From Mytilisepta virgata (lineage: Eukaryota > Mollusca > Bivalvia > Mytilida > Mytilidae): a DNA stretch of 64,000 bases. This document shows positions 21,573 through 33,040 of the stretch, one piece after another; position 1 is the stretch's first letter; the number at the start of each line of letters is the position of its first letter. Position numbers and translations under genes: made by a program. The notes beneath the pieces are model-generated. The model was given only the letters and a program-made list of their open reading frames with translations. It searched no databases and had not been told where the DNA came from. Location of the stretch: the NCBI GenBank assembly GCA_028015205.1, contig CM051513.1, positions 44,210,841 through 44,274,840 of the forward strand, read 5' to 3'.

Positions 21573-22074
21573 ATTGAAGAGGCAACAAAGAATGGTTTAG
21601 TTCCTGTGCTGAGGGTTTGGAGTTCCTCTTTAAACACTCATGGTCTGGTGTCTGTAGTAAAGAAAAAGTTTATCTGTTTTTGTTGCAACAAGATCCACTG
21701 TGACCATGTAAAAAGAATAAGATATTTGGCTGCTCAGAACTTAGAGAATGACATATATCCACATGTTCTGCAGGAATTGATTGATGTTTATAATGCTGAA
21801 AATGAGACTCCATTAAATTCATCAAAGCAAAAAATAAAGTGTCATTCCAGGAAGACAATATCTTTCAACCCAACACAAAAACTCGGTCAAATATTTAGTT
21901 CTGGCATTGTCAACAACATACAGAAAAATGATGAAAACCTGGTGTTTTTTCCAAAAGAGACAAATTGTCAGCATTGTGGTGGAAAATTAGATAGTAGGGA
22001 TCCCATAGCACATGAGTGGATAGCACATAGCAATGCAACTATTGTGACATATACATACCTGTGGACAGCAACTG
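21573..22074 (+). CDS. HMGXB3/KDZ-like gene, exon L: CxC4-type cysteine cluster
   Basis: Acceptor ggtgtttcag/ATTGAAG in phase 0; donor GCAACTG/gtaaat in phase 1. An open frame of 167 codons. It contains FICFCCNKIHCDHVKRI (a C-x-C-C-x4-C-x-H zinc cluster) and TNCQHCGGKLDSRDPIAHEW (a second C-x2-C). This order and spacing match the HMGXB3 'CxC4-like cysteine cluster' associated with KDZ transposases. The clusters probably bind zinc and contact DNA or a partner. Confidence 0.7.
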
Positions 22075-22638
22075 GTAAATTCTTCTTTTATGTGAAAAAG
22101 AATAAATATGGCTCCATGACATTAAGACAGAACTAAATCATCTGATTATAAACATGAAATAATGACATCTCAAGCTCATTGCATGGTCTATAATCTCTGT
22201 ATTAGATTTGTTTTGTTCTGACATTTGTTAAAATGATATTTAACAATTCAATATTAAAGTAAACAACTGTGTATTTTAACTAGAATTTGCAAACTATTTT
22301 ATCTTTGAAGGGAGCATCTGATTTTTAATCAAAATCTTTATAACCAGATCTTAAGACATAGTAAAAAACATCACACCTTGCAATCAGTTCTTAATTGCTG
22401 AATAAAATTATTATTTGTATAAAACTGTTAGCTTCTATCAATAGTCTGCATTAAATATTTTCCTGTAAAGTTAAATGTCATTTTTGTTATCAAGTTCACA
22501 TGTATGAAAGGGGAAAGATATAAGTTATGTTTTATATTTGTTAAAATTCCATTGATAAAACAAACAGAAAATTAGAAAATTGTATGATCAATACATTTTT
22601 GTCTTCTGGTGATCAAAGAATTCTCTCATTTTTTACAG

Positions 22639-22770
22639 TTTATTACAGACCTTGTTTGAATTGTGATTCAGTTACATTATTTGACGGTCAGGAGAACTGT
22701 TTCTTGAATATGGGAAGTTACCTTGTTGGATATGATATCCTTAGGTCATGCACAGTTTTCTTCATGGAAG
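22639..22770 (+). CDS. HMGXB3/KDZ-like gene, exon M: CxC6-type segment
   Basis: Acceptor tttttacag/TTTATTAC joins in phase 1 to give VYYRPCLNCDSVTLFDGQEN, then NMGSYLVGYDILRSCTVFF. The Y-R-P-C-x2-C, D-G-x-E and L-R-S blocks match the CxC6-type region that follows CxC4 in HMGXB3-like proteins. Donor ATGGAAG/gtattt ends in phase 1, one base out of step with exon N. Confidence 0.65.
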
Positions 22771-23040
22771 GTATTTTTTTCCTTTATTCTTAACAGCCTG
22801 ATAATTTTAGTCTCAGCAGACTGACCACAAAAAAAGACTTTGGTGAATACTACTGTATTCTTTTTTACTTTAACATGCATGTTGTAAAAAATAGTAAAGT
22901 ATAACATTGCCAATCCAGGAACACTTTTTATGGTTAGAAAATGTAATCACTTCATTCATTGAAGGAACAATAAAGGTGTTAATTTTCACCAAGCAGTGAT
23001 TTGATATGGTTTTCTATATGTATTTTATATTTTTTTTTAG

Positions 23041-23319
23041 ACGTCCACTGTATACATTTTATTCAGTGTTTGTTGAAGATCAATGTGACTATGGCAACAA
23101 GACTATTATGGAGAACTTTTCATATCACAAATTGCGTGCTGCTTGGCTGTCATTCCTCAGGCTACTTGATACTGATTTTGAAAAAGGGTTCTCTTGCCCA
23201 GGAGACAATGGACCAGACATCATAATTTGTGATGGCACTTCACTGTCTTTCCAGAGACGAATGTCGTCTTGGAAGAGCCCTGAAATGACCAAGAATACTT
23301 CATCCAAAAAGAAATCAGG
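23041..23319 (+). CDS. HMGXB3/KDZ-like gene, exon N: first DDE aspartate (ICDGTS)
   Basis: Acceptor after a T-run (tttttttttag/ACGTCC), donor TCAGG/gtatga. The frame encodes RPLYTFYSVFVEDQCDYGNK and GPDIIICDGTSLSFQRRM. I-C-D-G-T-S-L-x-F is the KDZ/HMGXB3 motif carrying the first catalytic-type Asp. Phase 2 is needed on entry while exon M leaves in phase 1, so one base is missing or the exon M or N boundary is off. It joins exon O correctly in phase 2. Confidence 0.65.
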
Positions 23320-24052
23320 GTATGACAAATTTGGAGATAATTTCTAAAAAGCATATTTATGAAGAGTAAAATTTGAAAGCCAGCTACATATATGGTTAAT
23401 GCAGACTTTTTACCTGTTCCAAATGTCTAGTTTTGGGCCCCTGCAACCCCTTTTTTCCAAATTTATCCCAGGTCCGCATTTGAATTTGTTTTTTTATTTA
23501 TTCTTTGTTCTATGAATAACTGTCTATACATGTATATTGACAATGAAGACACCTCCTTATTATAATTGTATATGGTGGGCCCACCAAAATGTCGAAAATG
23601 TGTAAGTTTTATTTTTTCTAGCTTCTTTCATGTGATAGCGGTACCTTTTTGGTCACTACAAATGTGTTGCGTCTTAATTTGAATTGTAACACTTTATAGT
23701 GACTGAGCAGGGTAAACAAATACATCTCAAGAAACAGAAAAAGGAAAACTATACTTGGAACAGCACCAGGCTATGTACATATATGAATAAAAACTCAAGA
23801 TCGGAATAGCATGGAAAATATCTAACTGTTAAAATTAATTGCTTAAAACATGAAAAAATAACCTTGCCTAACAACAGACACAGATTAAAAATTAATACTT
23901 GATCAGTGAAAAATCATCAAAGTACTTGAATGGTAAACCATAAAATGAAATGTAATATTGATACCAATTTCATTGTGCATACTGATCCCAAACATAAAAA
24001 AAAAGTTACACAAATTAGTAAACACATGTTTACTAAGTAATTTTGTTTTCAG

Positions 24053-24221
24053 ATTTAAAGACAGGGTATTTATTACTGAAGAAAAGACGAGAAAACTTTT
24101 GCACAGATTTGCAGTCGGAGGTGACCTTTTCCGAGGAAAGCAGATACCAGTACTAAGTATTGGTGAAAAGAAAGAATTGCTCAATTTGTTGGAGGAATAT
24201 CCGGCTTTAAGTCTTCAGTAG
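24053..24221 (+). CDS. HMGXB3/KDZ-like gene, exon O (last recognised exon)
   Basis: Acceptor tttgttttcag/ATTTAAAG; encodes FKDRVFITEEKTRKLLHRFA and VLSIGEKKELLNLLEEYPAL, then TAG at 24219-24221. Related KDZ proteins continue with the rest of the DDE core (the block around Y-D-N-A-C-K and D-x-x-H-W). I see none of it downstream on this strand, so the transposase is truncated and presumably inactive for transposition. Confidence 0.6.
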
Positions 24222-25306
24222 TAGCATGCAGAGTTGACAAACAATTGCCATGCAGATCCTAAAATATATGTTGATGTTCCAACATTTGCGCAAGAAAAAT
24301 ACACGGAACATCTTTTAGTTGATTAAGAACATTTAAAAGCCACTTAATATGGTCATATGTTTTTGGGGGGTAAAGACTTGTGGCACAATCCGCCAGTGGC
24401 AATTGTTTATCTAGATTTTCTACATTTAAATGTCATCAAGTAAAGGTCCTTTTTGATTAGATGCAGCCACTTATGGAAAAATGTACCATTGATATTAAGA
24501 ACTGCCAATATAACTTACTCTTACGGTGATTGAGTGATACAAAAGGAACACTTGTGTGTTCTTCCTGTACCTAAGAAATACATAAAAAAACATTAAGCAA
24601 GTAATGACTTCATAGATCTCGTTAAGATATTTGCAAAAAGGCCATGGTCTTAATTGGTTTATGATAGTAAGTAAAACCTTGTAAAGAATCAGTCCTGTCG
24701 ATATTGGGCATGCATAAATTCAGATGCACTACATTGATAATAGGGTTATATCTTTACAAGAGGATGTTCAATTTTATTCTCTATGTGTTTTCTTTTGAAG
24801 GATAAAACTATATATTTTGTAAGTAAAGTTTTAACTTCTTGCTACGCATTTTTGTTTGTTACATTTGTTGAAGACAATTAGCTTTTAAGGTATTTTCTTA
24901 ATGTCATTACTTGGTTATGCCAAAAATTGAGAATAAATCAAAATCAATCACACATTATGTGAAATCAATGCAAATTCATTTGGATGTTTCATCATCATGA
25001 TCAATACAGTAACATAAATATTTTTTTTGGTTTTCAAAGAAATTAAAATGTATCAATTCTTATTTATTATATACTTAAAAAGATTTAGTACGATTGCCAA
25101 TGAGACAACTCTCCACTAAAGAAAATATTTGTTTTAGAAACACAGATCACTGCACAAACTTAAAAATCTAAGTTGGATTTATTATTATTCTAGGAATACC
25201 ATTTTTCATGGATATCAAATATTAAAATAAAATAAAAATTCTTAGGTTCAATGAAGAAGAAATTGCCTTCAGGTTGTTCTGTAGTAACTATGGTTATTAA
25301 GGATAC
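24222..25306. other. No gene recognised
   Basis: AT-rich sequence after the stop codon. I see no convincing coding frame on either strand and no structured RNA. Confidence 0.4.
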
Positions 25307-25429
25307 CTTGCATTTTATTTGGTGGACATAAAACTGCTCCAATCAAATTTCTGATTTCCCCCATGTCCATGTCAAAACAGTGCTTTGTTAAGGCATCACT
25401 TACACTGTCTGAAACTGCTCCTCTAACAT
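25307..25429 (-). CDS. Exon-like segment of unrecognised gene
   Basis: On the minus strand, aattttatttttag/ATGTTAG and ATGCAAG/gtatcc bound 123 nt that read without stops. The translation includes VRGAVSDSVSDALTKHCFDM and GEIRNLIGAVLCPPNKM. Composition and splice signals look genuine. It enters in phase 2 (needs one leading base) and leaves in phase 1. I do not recognise the family. It is antisense and convergent to the HMGXB3/KDZ-like gene. Confidence 0.45.
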
Positions 25430-26064
25430 CTAAAAATAAAATTAGAAATATAAATCTATGTTTATATTTAAAAGTAGCTGATACAAAAAAATGCTAGATC
25501 AGAAAAAGCTGATATTGTTTTTAGTACTTTCTAAATAAAAATGTGGCAAATATATCTGTCCATGATAGAAGAAAAAAAAATGAACAAAAACATATCAGTT
25601 AATAGAAATTTGAAAAGTGAAGGGTCTAAAATCACATTACCACACAGTGATAGGGCCACACCAAGTGTGATCTCCATATGTCACAACACAAGTAACACAA
25701 TAATCAACATCCTTCTGCCACCCTTTCCAAGAATAATAATTGGTTGAAATATCCCCTTTGAAATAAATATTCATCAGAGTCAATCAATAATCCTATTCCG
25801 ATCTGAAAAAATGATGGGTATATGAAAATGAGAGCAAACCATCGACGCAAATAACAAAAAGATATTTAATTTTGTAGGTTCACATGATTTTAAAAAGTGA
25901 CTAATGTTGCCATACTGAGAGAACTTGTATGAAAGGAAACTTTTGATAGACTTTGACAACTTAATTCAGTTCCTGACAAAAAAATCGAAAATACGGTGAT
26001 TCTGATGTGAAAAAATTCAACATAAAGAGGCAATTGAAAACCAAAATTGCATTTATTGAAGATA

Positions 26065-26110
26065 ATGGATTGATTATTGTTTTACGCCGTGTGTGCTCTG
26101 GCATCCAACT
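26065..26110 (-). mobile_element. Short 3'-end scrap of non-LTR element B type
   Basis: GATTGATTATTGTTTTACGC followed by CGTGTG matches the 3' tails at 53757, 55547 and 60081 (GATTGATTG..TATTGTTTTACGCCG). Only the terminal 40 or so bases remain. Confidence 0.5.
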
Positions 26111-26221
26111 TTCAATAAAATCGACCATCCCATTTTCTTCCTTTAATTTATAATTAATGCAATTGCTAATTTTCTTCATGGCTTTATTTTAGATTTAGAA
26201 TTCGATTATACCAGGGGAGGG

Positions 26222-26418
26222 GCAATTGCTGACCCCTCAGTTGAATTGTTAAAAACTGCCTGTGTTCGTGGAAATCAGACAAAGCTTTCCTGTCGAAACT
26301 CCATTTTATGGAAGCAAATTGATTTCCATAGGATGGGAGTTTCGACAGGAAAGCATTAAGTCTGATTTCGACGAACACCGGCAGTTTTTAACAAATCAAC
26401 TGTGGGGTCAGCAATTGC
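26222..26418. repeat. 197-bp near-perfect palindrome (foldback)
   Basis: Arms of about 92 bp: left from GCAATTGCTGACCCCTCAG to ACTCCATTTTATGGAA; right is its inverse, ending GGGGTCAGCAATTGC. The arms are separated by about 12 nt and differ at a handful of sites. It could be a MITE or an inverted duplication, and its RNA would fold into a long hairpin. The minus-strand ORF 26184-26378 is a by-product. Confidence 0.85.
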
Positions 26419-26476
26419 ACTTTTTGTGCCAGTAATGATGGTATCATTGATATGAATTTGAATAAAAAAAACAAGA

Positions 26477-26809
26477 TTAGGCTTCCTTTAGGTAAAGATT
26501 GGAAAAGAACCAATTCTTCAAAGACCTAATGGAAAAAAAATAGTGTTCTCTTATCCTCAGTATTTTTGCTATCTCTTTTTCATTTGCAATAGAAATTGCG
26601 AAATGTGCAAGTCTGACAAGATCTACTTGCGTAAATTGCATTTTAATAATTGATTGTAGAAAATCTAAATATAGATCATAGCTCTTCTTCAACCATTTCT
26701 CTAACTCTCTTGAAGATAAACTTTCCAAATGTCCGTCCTCTTTAAAACAACATGATTATCTTCTTGAAACTTTTTAATTAATTCCAAAACTAAATCAGAA
26801 GAAAAAGTC
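26477..26809 (-). pseudogene. Exon-like segment of unrecognised gene, one frameshift
   Basis: Minus strand: acceptor gtttttaacacag/GACTTT at 26809, then SSDLVLELIKKFQEDNHVV. After a one-base shift near GTTGTTTTAAAG the frame continues with SSRELEKWLKKSYDLYLDFL and VDLVRLAHFAISIANEKEIA. Helix-rich, no motif recognised. It lies upstream of 25307-25429 in transcription order, so both may belong to one gene. Confidence 0.4.
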
Positions 26810-27125
26810 CTGTGTTAAAAACAAAATTATTGATGTTATTGGTGATGTATAATAACAGTGTTCACTATGCGAAACTCTTTGGGCGACTGACATTAATAAG
26901 AGATTTTCCCACATCTATGTATAACATATGGTATCAATTAAGAATAGTGTGAAACTCTGATTATTTGTATTTGTTAATGTTGCATTTTCTTCTTTAATCA
27001 TTACACTAAAGCATATGTTTACATTTTACTGTTTAAATCGCTACTTAACAGGTTACAATATAAAAGAAAATAAACGATTTACAAACTTTTTACCAATAAT
27101 AAACAATAATTTTCAGCATTTGTGG

Positions 27126-27126
<1 letters not shown>

Positions 27127-27158
<32 letters not shown>
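27127..27158. repeat. (TA)n microsatellite
   Basis: About 16 uninterrupted TA units. Confidence 0.95.
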
Positions 27159-27159
<1 letters not shown>

Positions 27160-27418
27160 CTACCAGAATTTTTTTAAAAAGTTAGCGGAAACACAGGTTT
27201 GTTTTTTGTTTAACTGTTAAATTTCTGTTTTTTGCACATCGAGATTGTTGTGAACCTGTTATAACACATCCCTATTGTCCCTCTCCCTTCAGCTAATGAC
27301 TGGTATATCACTAAAGGGTGTTCTTGGGTGCCCCTTTAAGGTGGCTCGGTACTTTAACAATGCGCACATTTTAACGCATGTTTCCAACGCCGAGCGCGTG
27401 CATTTGAACTCACAAACA

Positions 27419-27770
27419 ATGGCTGCCAGGGGTCGTCTCAATGGACGCTTTTGCACAAAATTCAAAGAAAAGTTATAGGTTCAAAGGAATATCAAAAACA
27501 AAATTCAAAGTAACATCGTCAGAAAAACTGTTGGCACGAGAATTATTGATGTAGATTTATTTTTGTCAAAGTCGTGGTGTTGTTTTTGTGGAGAGCCGGT
27601 CTTTTTACAAAATATTGTCGGGGAAACACAACACGGTGCTGCTTCGGAAATCATATTAACATGCAACGCTTGCGGGGAGGATACGCCTGTGCCAACATCA
27701 AGCTACAGACATGAGACAGTTACTCTCCGGAAATCAAAAAAATATGACATAAATACAAGAATAGTATTAG
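27419..27770 (+). pseudogene. Mutator-like transposase/exonuclease gene, exon 1
   Basis: ATG at 27419 starts MAARGRLNGRFCTKFKEK, typical of the N-terminus of Mutator-like domain proteins in molluscs. It continues in shifted frames with KGISKTKFKVTSSEK and GTRIIDVDLFLSKSWCCFCG. A second C-x2-C follows in LTCNACGEDTPVPTSS, then YDINTRIVLG. This is the zinc-binding N-terminal part of the Mutator domain. A TAG at 27476 and a shift near the A-run at 27523 interrupt it. It ends GTATTAG/gtaagt, a consensus donor in phase 1. The gene continues at 32776, 34377, 36429, 37962 and 39855. Confidence 0.7.
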
Positions 27771-28486
27771 GTAAGTATGTGTCCTCTTCTTTAAATGGAG
27801 TGAGATAAACTCCATAAAACAAAATTTTCCTCTCGAATGATTTATCTGTACCTGCATTTGATTCCAAACAAAAAAAGAAAATACTTAAAACAGAAAAATA
27901 AAGATATGTAAACAAAACAAACTAAACAAACATGTTTATTTCCCGATAAAAATTACGCCTACCTCTCCTTCTCCCACACACACGTCAGACTACTTTGCAC
28001 ATATAAAGAAGCTTTATTCCCTAGTCTAGCGAAATCGTCCAATATTAAAACTTACATTCAGTCGATATTGATTTAATTTGCAAAATGATCAGAAAGAAGC
28101 TTAACCGGTAGACCTTCCGATTTTTTTTATGTCCATTGTACGTTGTCCTGTCAAAATTTTTAATTTTGCACACGACCCGTTTGTTTTGGTTTCGTCATTT
28201 ACCGTAAAAGTTCCAAAAAAATAATCTTACTGTTAGTTAAGTCTAGTTTTAGTTTGGGATATATAACTGTGTTTCAGCATTCATTTTATTTTGAAAAAAA
28301 ATTGGGGGCTCTAAGGAGTTCCAAATGCTTACCAGGAAAATAAATACAAGGGTCTAGTTTCAATCATATTTATTTCATAGACTCGAGAAATGTGACAAAT
28401 GTTAACCATTTCCAACTTTCAAATTAAAATACTGTGAAAAAACTATCATACATTATCAAGGGGCATTGCCTCATGAATATACTGTA

Positions 28487-28575
28487 AACAGTGGCGGATT
28501 CGGGGGGGGGGGGGGATTCCGGGGGTTGGAAACCCCCCCCCCCCCCTTTTAAAAATGGCTGGATCGCGCCTGGTA
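28487..28575. repeat. Dispersed repeat with long G and C runs
   Basis: GTGGCGGATTCGG, a G-run at 28501-28514, GGGTTGGAAA, a C-run at 28534-28546, then AAAAATGGCTGGATCGCGCC. It shares its layout with 14181-14365. The complementary G and C runs can pair. Confidence 0.5.
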
Positions 28576-28829
28576 AAAATGAATTCCCCACAAAGAGCGA
28601 TTATAAATTTCATCAACTCGTGCTTATTGTAACAACTTCCTCCAAATTTACACTTGAATCCACAATTATCAATCAACACCAGCTTGGAAATTTTCTTTTC
28701 TGAACGACGTTATATATATATATAGTACTTACCAGTCAAATCATGGTCCTGTAGCTTTTATTAGGTATTTTCACAATTCACAATTGTTAAAAAATTCATT
28801 TTATTTACAAAAAATAAAGATGCAAGTCA

Positions 28830-29022
28830 TCCTATGAGGGTCTGTCTGGATTGGGTTTACTGAATAGAGAATAATGAGCAAAAAAGATAAAGAATAGAGA
28901 AAAATAGGGCAAAAAAATAAAAGAATAGAGAATAATGGGGTGTTAAAATATAAAGAATAGAGAAAAATTATCTAAAAAATTCAAGAATACAGAAATGAAG
29001 GACCCTTATCCAGACCCTCTTC
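28830..29022. repeat. Minisatellite inside short terminal inverted repeats
   Basis: Imperfect units of AAAGAATAGAGAATAATGGG type (about 30-35 bp, four to five copies) are bordered by GAGGGTCTGTCTGGAT and its inverse ATCCAGACCCTC. This suggests an expanded non-autonomous element. Confidence 0.6.
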
Positions 29023-30399
29023 TTTCTTCGCTTCTGGTTTGCCATGGATCTTTGAAGAATCTTATTTGACATGGTGCACTCTTGTTTGAATGCCTTGCAA
29101 TTATCGACTGAAGTGCATATATAATAAAGTTTTCAAGTACCCGGATTTAGCTATAATTGAAATTTGTTTTTAAATTTTAGTACATGCTGCTTGAAGTAAC
29201 TCTTATTACTTACAAATTTAACTTAATGTAAGGCCATTTTTCCTTTTGACAGTACCGGAAACAAGTAAGAAGTTTACATAATACTCATGTTAACATTTTT
29301 CTTCTAGAACCCCAACCCCATCCCGATATAACCAATAGACCTCCACATGGCAGTAATCTAAAGCCACATAAAAACAAGTAAAATTATTTGTATTCTCTAT
29401 TTGCTGATCATTTTTTGTTATAAAGTTTCTCTATATTCATTACTTTCAAGATATTCAAAAACATCAGAAATCCATAGATATTTTCATTAAAAGACATGAC
29501 TCCAATAAACAGTAATTTCAGTTTCTTTAATAAAAATCTACTATGCCTAGATGATAGATTTTACTGTTTTCGTTTTCTGACCATCTAAAATAGTTACCAA
29601 GAAAAGAGGCATGAACATGATAATTGGTAAAAAAAATATTTATTTAAGAGAAAAACTTCTTTATGGTAGTGATTGGTAGTTTTCTGGGACACTTGATATT
29701 GCCCAGCATTTCTGCTGTTTCCTATTTCCGTCTTTTAACTAGTTTTATAGATTTCAAAAATAATAACACAAAAAAAGAAATCACAATTTATTTACAACTT
29801 TTTAAGTGCACATAATGCGGAACAATTTGATTACATTTATATGCACTCTAATACATTTGAAAGCAATTTAAAGCTGTTAACAAGTGAAAATATCAAAAAT
29901 ATAAAACAAAATACTTTATCAATACATGAAAATAGTGATTACAACCTTTCTTTCTACTTGTGGTAGAGATATCAATAGACTTACAATGGAAATTTTTTTT
30001 ATCAATGCAGAATTGGAAGTTGTGGAGTAGGTTTTGTTAAGGGCTGTTCCAGAATTGAACGCATGGGGGCATGACAGGCACTTTTTTTTAAGAACCTGTC
30101 GACCACCTATAAAATAAAAATTTTGATATTCTTACAATTTCTCAATATTTTAAGGAAAATGCAACCAACTACATTAAATAAATTTGCGTGCCTCCCATCC
30201 CTCCATCCATTAAATTTTGGAACAGCACTAATAGTATCTCTTTCTCAAAAAATAAGTAAAGTTGGTGAAATTCAACATGGTAAAACATATAATACCTTGT
30301 TAAGATATACTCCTTGCACAGAGGGAAAACTGGTACTAATATCACTTAACAGACACATGAAACAAAATCTATAAGAAATATTACTTAGTCCTAAGTAAA

Positions 30400-32110
30400 C
30401 AACATTAATGTGGAAACTAAACTCTGATCAATGACCTTTCACAAGTTAAGTCGAGGCCAGAAGAACAAGTAAACCTTACAATTAAGTAGACTATAGTTAA
30501 CCTAGATGTATTACTCACAAAAAACCTAAAGGTGAGAAGCCTCATTAGAAGACATTAAACACAGTTGTGGGACTGGTGACAATCTATATAATCAAGGTTA
30601 ACTAGATATCACATAAACCAAACATTATAAAGATCAATAAAAAACTGGTCAAGGTCAAATCAAGATCTAGCAGACAGATATGTACAACTTACAATAATTC
30701 TATACATCAAATATAGTTGAACCAAGGCTTAAAAGTACCATGATAATGAGGTCAAGGTCAGATGAAATATGCCACACAGACCTGTACATCTAACATTCAC
30801 CAAAACACAGCTGAACTACTGCTTATATCCGAGAAATAGAACTAAAATAAAAGAATACGTCCGAGGACATGAATGCCCCCGCTCAAGCTTCACAACTTTC
30901 CAAGTTAAAAAGGGGCATAACTCTAGAACGGTAAATGACTCACTGTCCAAATTCGAACTCTGTTAGAGTGTTGTAGTTCTAAGCATTGTGTATGAGTTTC
31001 ATAAAATTTGGATGAGATAAACTTGAGAGTGCGGTCACTGAAAAAATTGCAATTTTCCAAGTTGTAAAGCGGCATAACTCTAGAACAGTTAATGGCATAC
31101 TGCCGAAATTTAAACTGTCAGCCTGTTGTGGTTCTAAGCTTTGTGTATGTGTTAATTTGCATGAGGCAAACTATTGCTTATAGTATCTGAGATTCAACTA
31201 AAACATTAGCTTGTTCACAAATCCATAATAGGAAGTTAAGGTAAGACACCTGACAAACATGTAGATTTCACAAAGATCCACCTTACCAAATATGATTATC
31301 CTCTTACTTGTTATCAGTGAGACATTCATGGGACATAAAAAAATTTCTTATACTGTATAAGCAATACATACATTCTTCAACACAATAATAATTTTTCTGA
31401 TAGCATAATAGTAGGCCACAACACTACCAGTAGGTAAAAACGAGTGTACAAGCTGTAATGTGTCGCCTGCTTTACTTGTCGTAATTGTATTTTGAAAGCC
31501 TGTGATATGAAAATTTTACTACAAGTATAACATAAACTTAACATTATCAATGATCCATGTAAATGAGGTCAAGGTCACATGAACTCTGCCAGACAGACAT
31601 GTACACCTTATAATCATTCCACACACCAAATATAGTTGACATATTGCTTATAGTATCAAATAAATGGTCAAAACCATGAAAACTTAACACTGACCAATGA
31701 ACCATGAAAATGAGGTCAAGGTCATAAGAAACCATACACCAAATACAGTGGCGCCATTTCTCATAGTTTCTGCGAAATAGATCAAACCACAAAAACTTAA
31801 CATTGTTCAAAGAACCATGAAACAAAGGTCACTGTCAGATGAAACCTGCCAGTCAGAAAAATTCCATACACCAAATAAAGTTGACCTTTTGTTTATAGTA
31901 CATGTAGTATCCAAGATATCGACTTGACCATTGATCCATGAAGTGATGTCGAGGTCAGGTGAACCATGTGCGACGGACATGTAGACCCTGCAAGGATCCC
32001 ATATACCAAATATAGTTATCCTATTACTCATAAGGGAGTATTTCACATAACAAGAAAGGTTAAGTTTTTTCAAGCAGTTGCTGAACATGAGGTCAAGGAC
32101 AATGGACATC
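30400..32110. repeat. Intronic tandem repeat array, divergent part
   Basis: Units carry CATGAAAATGAGGTCAAGGTC, CCAGACAGACATGTACACC, CATACACCAAATATAGTTGAC and TATTGCTTATAGTATC. Divergent copies lie from about 30600, with clearer ones at 31560-32110 about 115-185 bp apart. The array lies in the first intron of the Mutator-like gene. ORFs on the minus strand (31547-32112) are products of this repeat. Confidence 0.75.
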
Positions 32111-32775
32111 ATGCCTAATACAAATAGTCCCCCCCCCCCTTTCCCCCGTCAGAGTTATCACCATGTCTTGTGGTCGCAGGCTAGATTAAATAAAAAATAA
32201 AAGAAGAATGTGTCAGAGGACACGAATGCCCCCGCTCAAGCTTTGCAATTTTCCAAATTAAAAAAGGGGCATAACACTAAAATGGTAATTGAGAGTTTGG
32301 TTCGTAGCATAGTGTATGAGTTTCATAAAATTTGAATGAGGAAAACTTAAGTTAAGAGTGCGGAAACGAAAATGGGATGGACGGAAGGACGGACGGTCAA
32401 GGGTAATACTTACGATGGGGGTATCAAAATTCAAATATTTTATCTAGTACAAAATTATTAGAACAAGCTATAAAATACAATACAAATACTCAAAATAAAG
32501 ACTTCACACGCACACATTGACTATATACCATGCTATATATAAAAAATATGCACACTAAAATCTTTAGCATTTATAGTCACAACTGTATTTTAAACACATC
32601 AATTAAAACCTCGACCAGGTTTAGTCCAGGTCCTTTAAGTTTTTTTTTAAAACCTTGCAGTCTATACTGTTGAACAAAAATAGGGAAATAACAGACTTAC
32701 ATAAAAAATAAAATTAATGCATACAAAGAATTTCCTAAAATTCTCTTCCTGAATATAGTTATTTCTTTTTAACAG

Positions 32776-33040
32776 GTATGATTGCGGACTAGGTCAGACC
32801 CAAATAAATACCCTTTTAAGCATAATGAACTTGCCAATAATCCACAAAAAACCTTGGCTTGCTATGAAGAAGTTGGTGAAACCTTGGAAACATTTGCCCA
32901 AGAGACGTGCAATGACGCTTGCAAAAATGAAGAACATATGAAAGACAAAAAAGACATTCAAGATATCGCTGTAAGCTATGACATGGGATGGCAGAAGAGG
33001 ACGAGCACACAATAGATAGTAAACAGGGAGCGGATCCTGG
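32776..33040 (+). pseudogene. Mutator-like transposase/exonuclease gene, exon 2
   Basis: Acceptor tttttaacag/GTATGATT. In two frames it encodes CGLGQTQINTLLSIMNLP, then TLACYEEVGETLETFAQETC and DIAVSYDMGWQKR. The last block, D-x-G-W-Q-K-R, is the Mutator-domain motif with the first catalytic-type Asp. The frame changes at the A-run in CACAAAAAACC (one A short) and again near 33010, where AATAGATAGT appears to carry four extra bases. No clean donor is seen, because the tandem array begins at about 33041 where the intron should start. Confidence 0.65.

Noticed and set aside
26184..26378. Minus-strand 64-codon ORF
   Set aside because: Lies entirely in the 197-bp palindrome.
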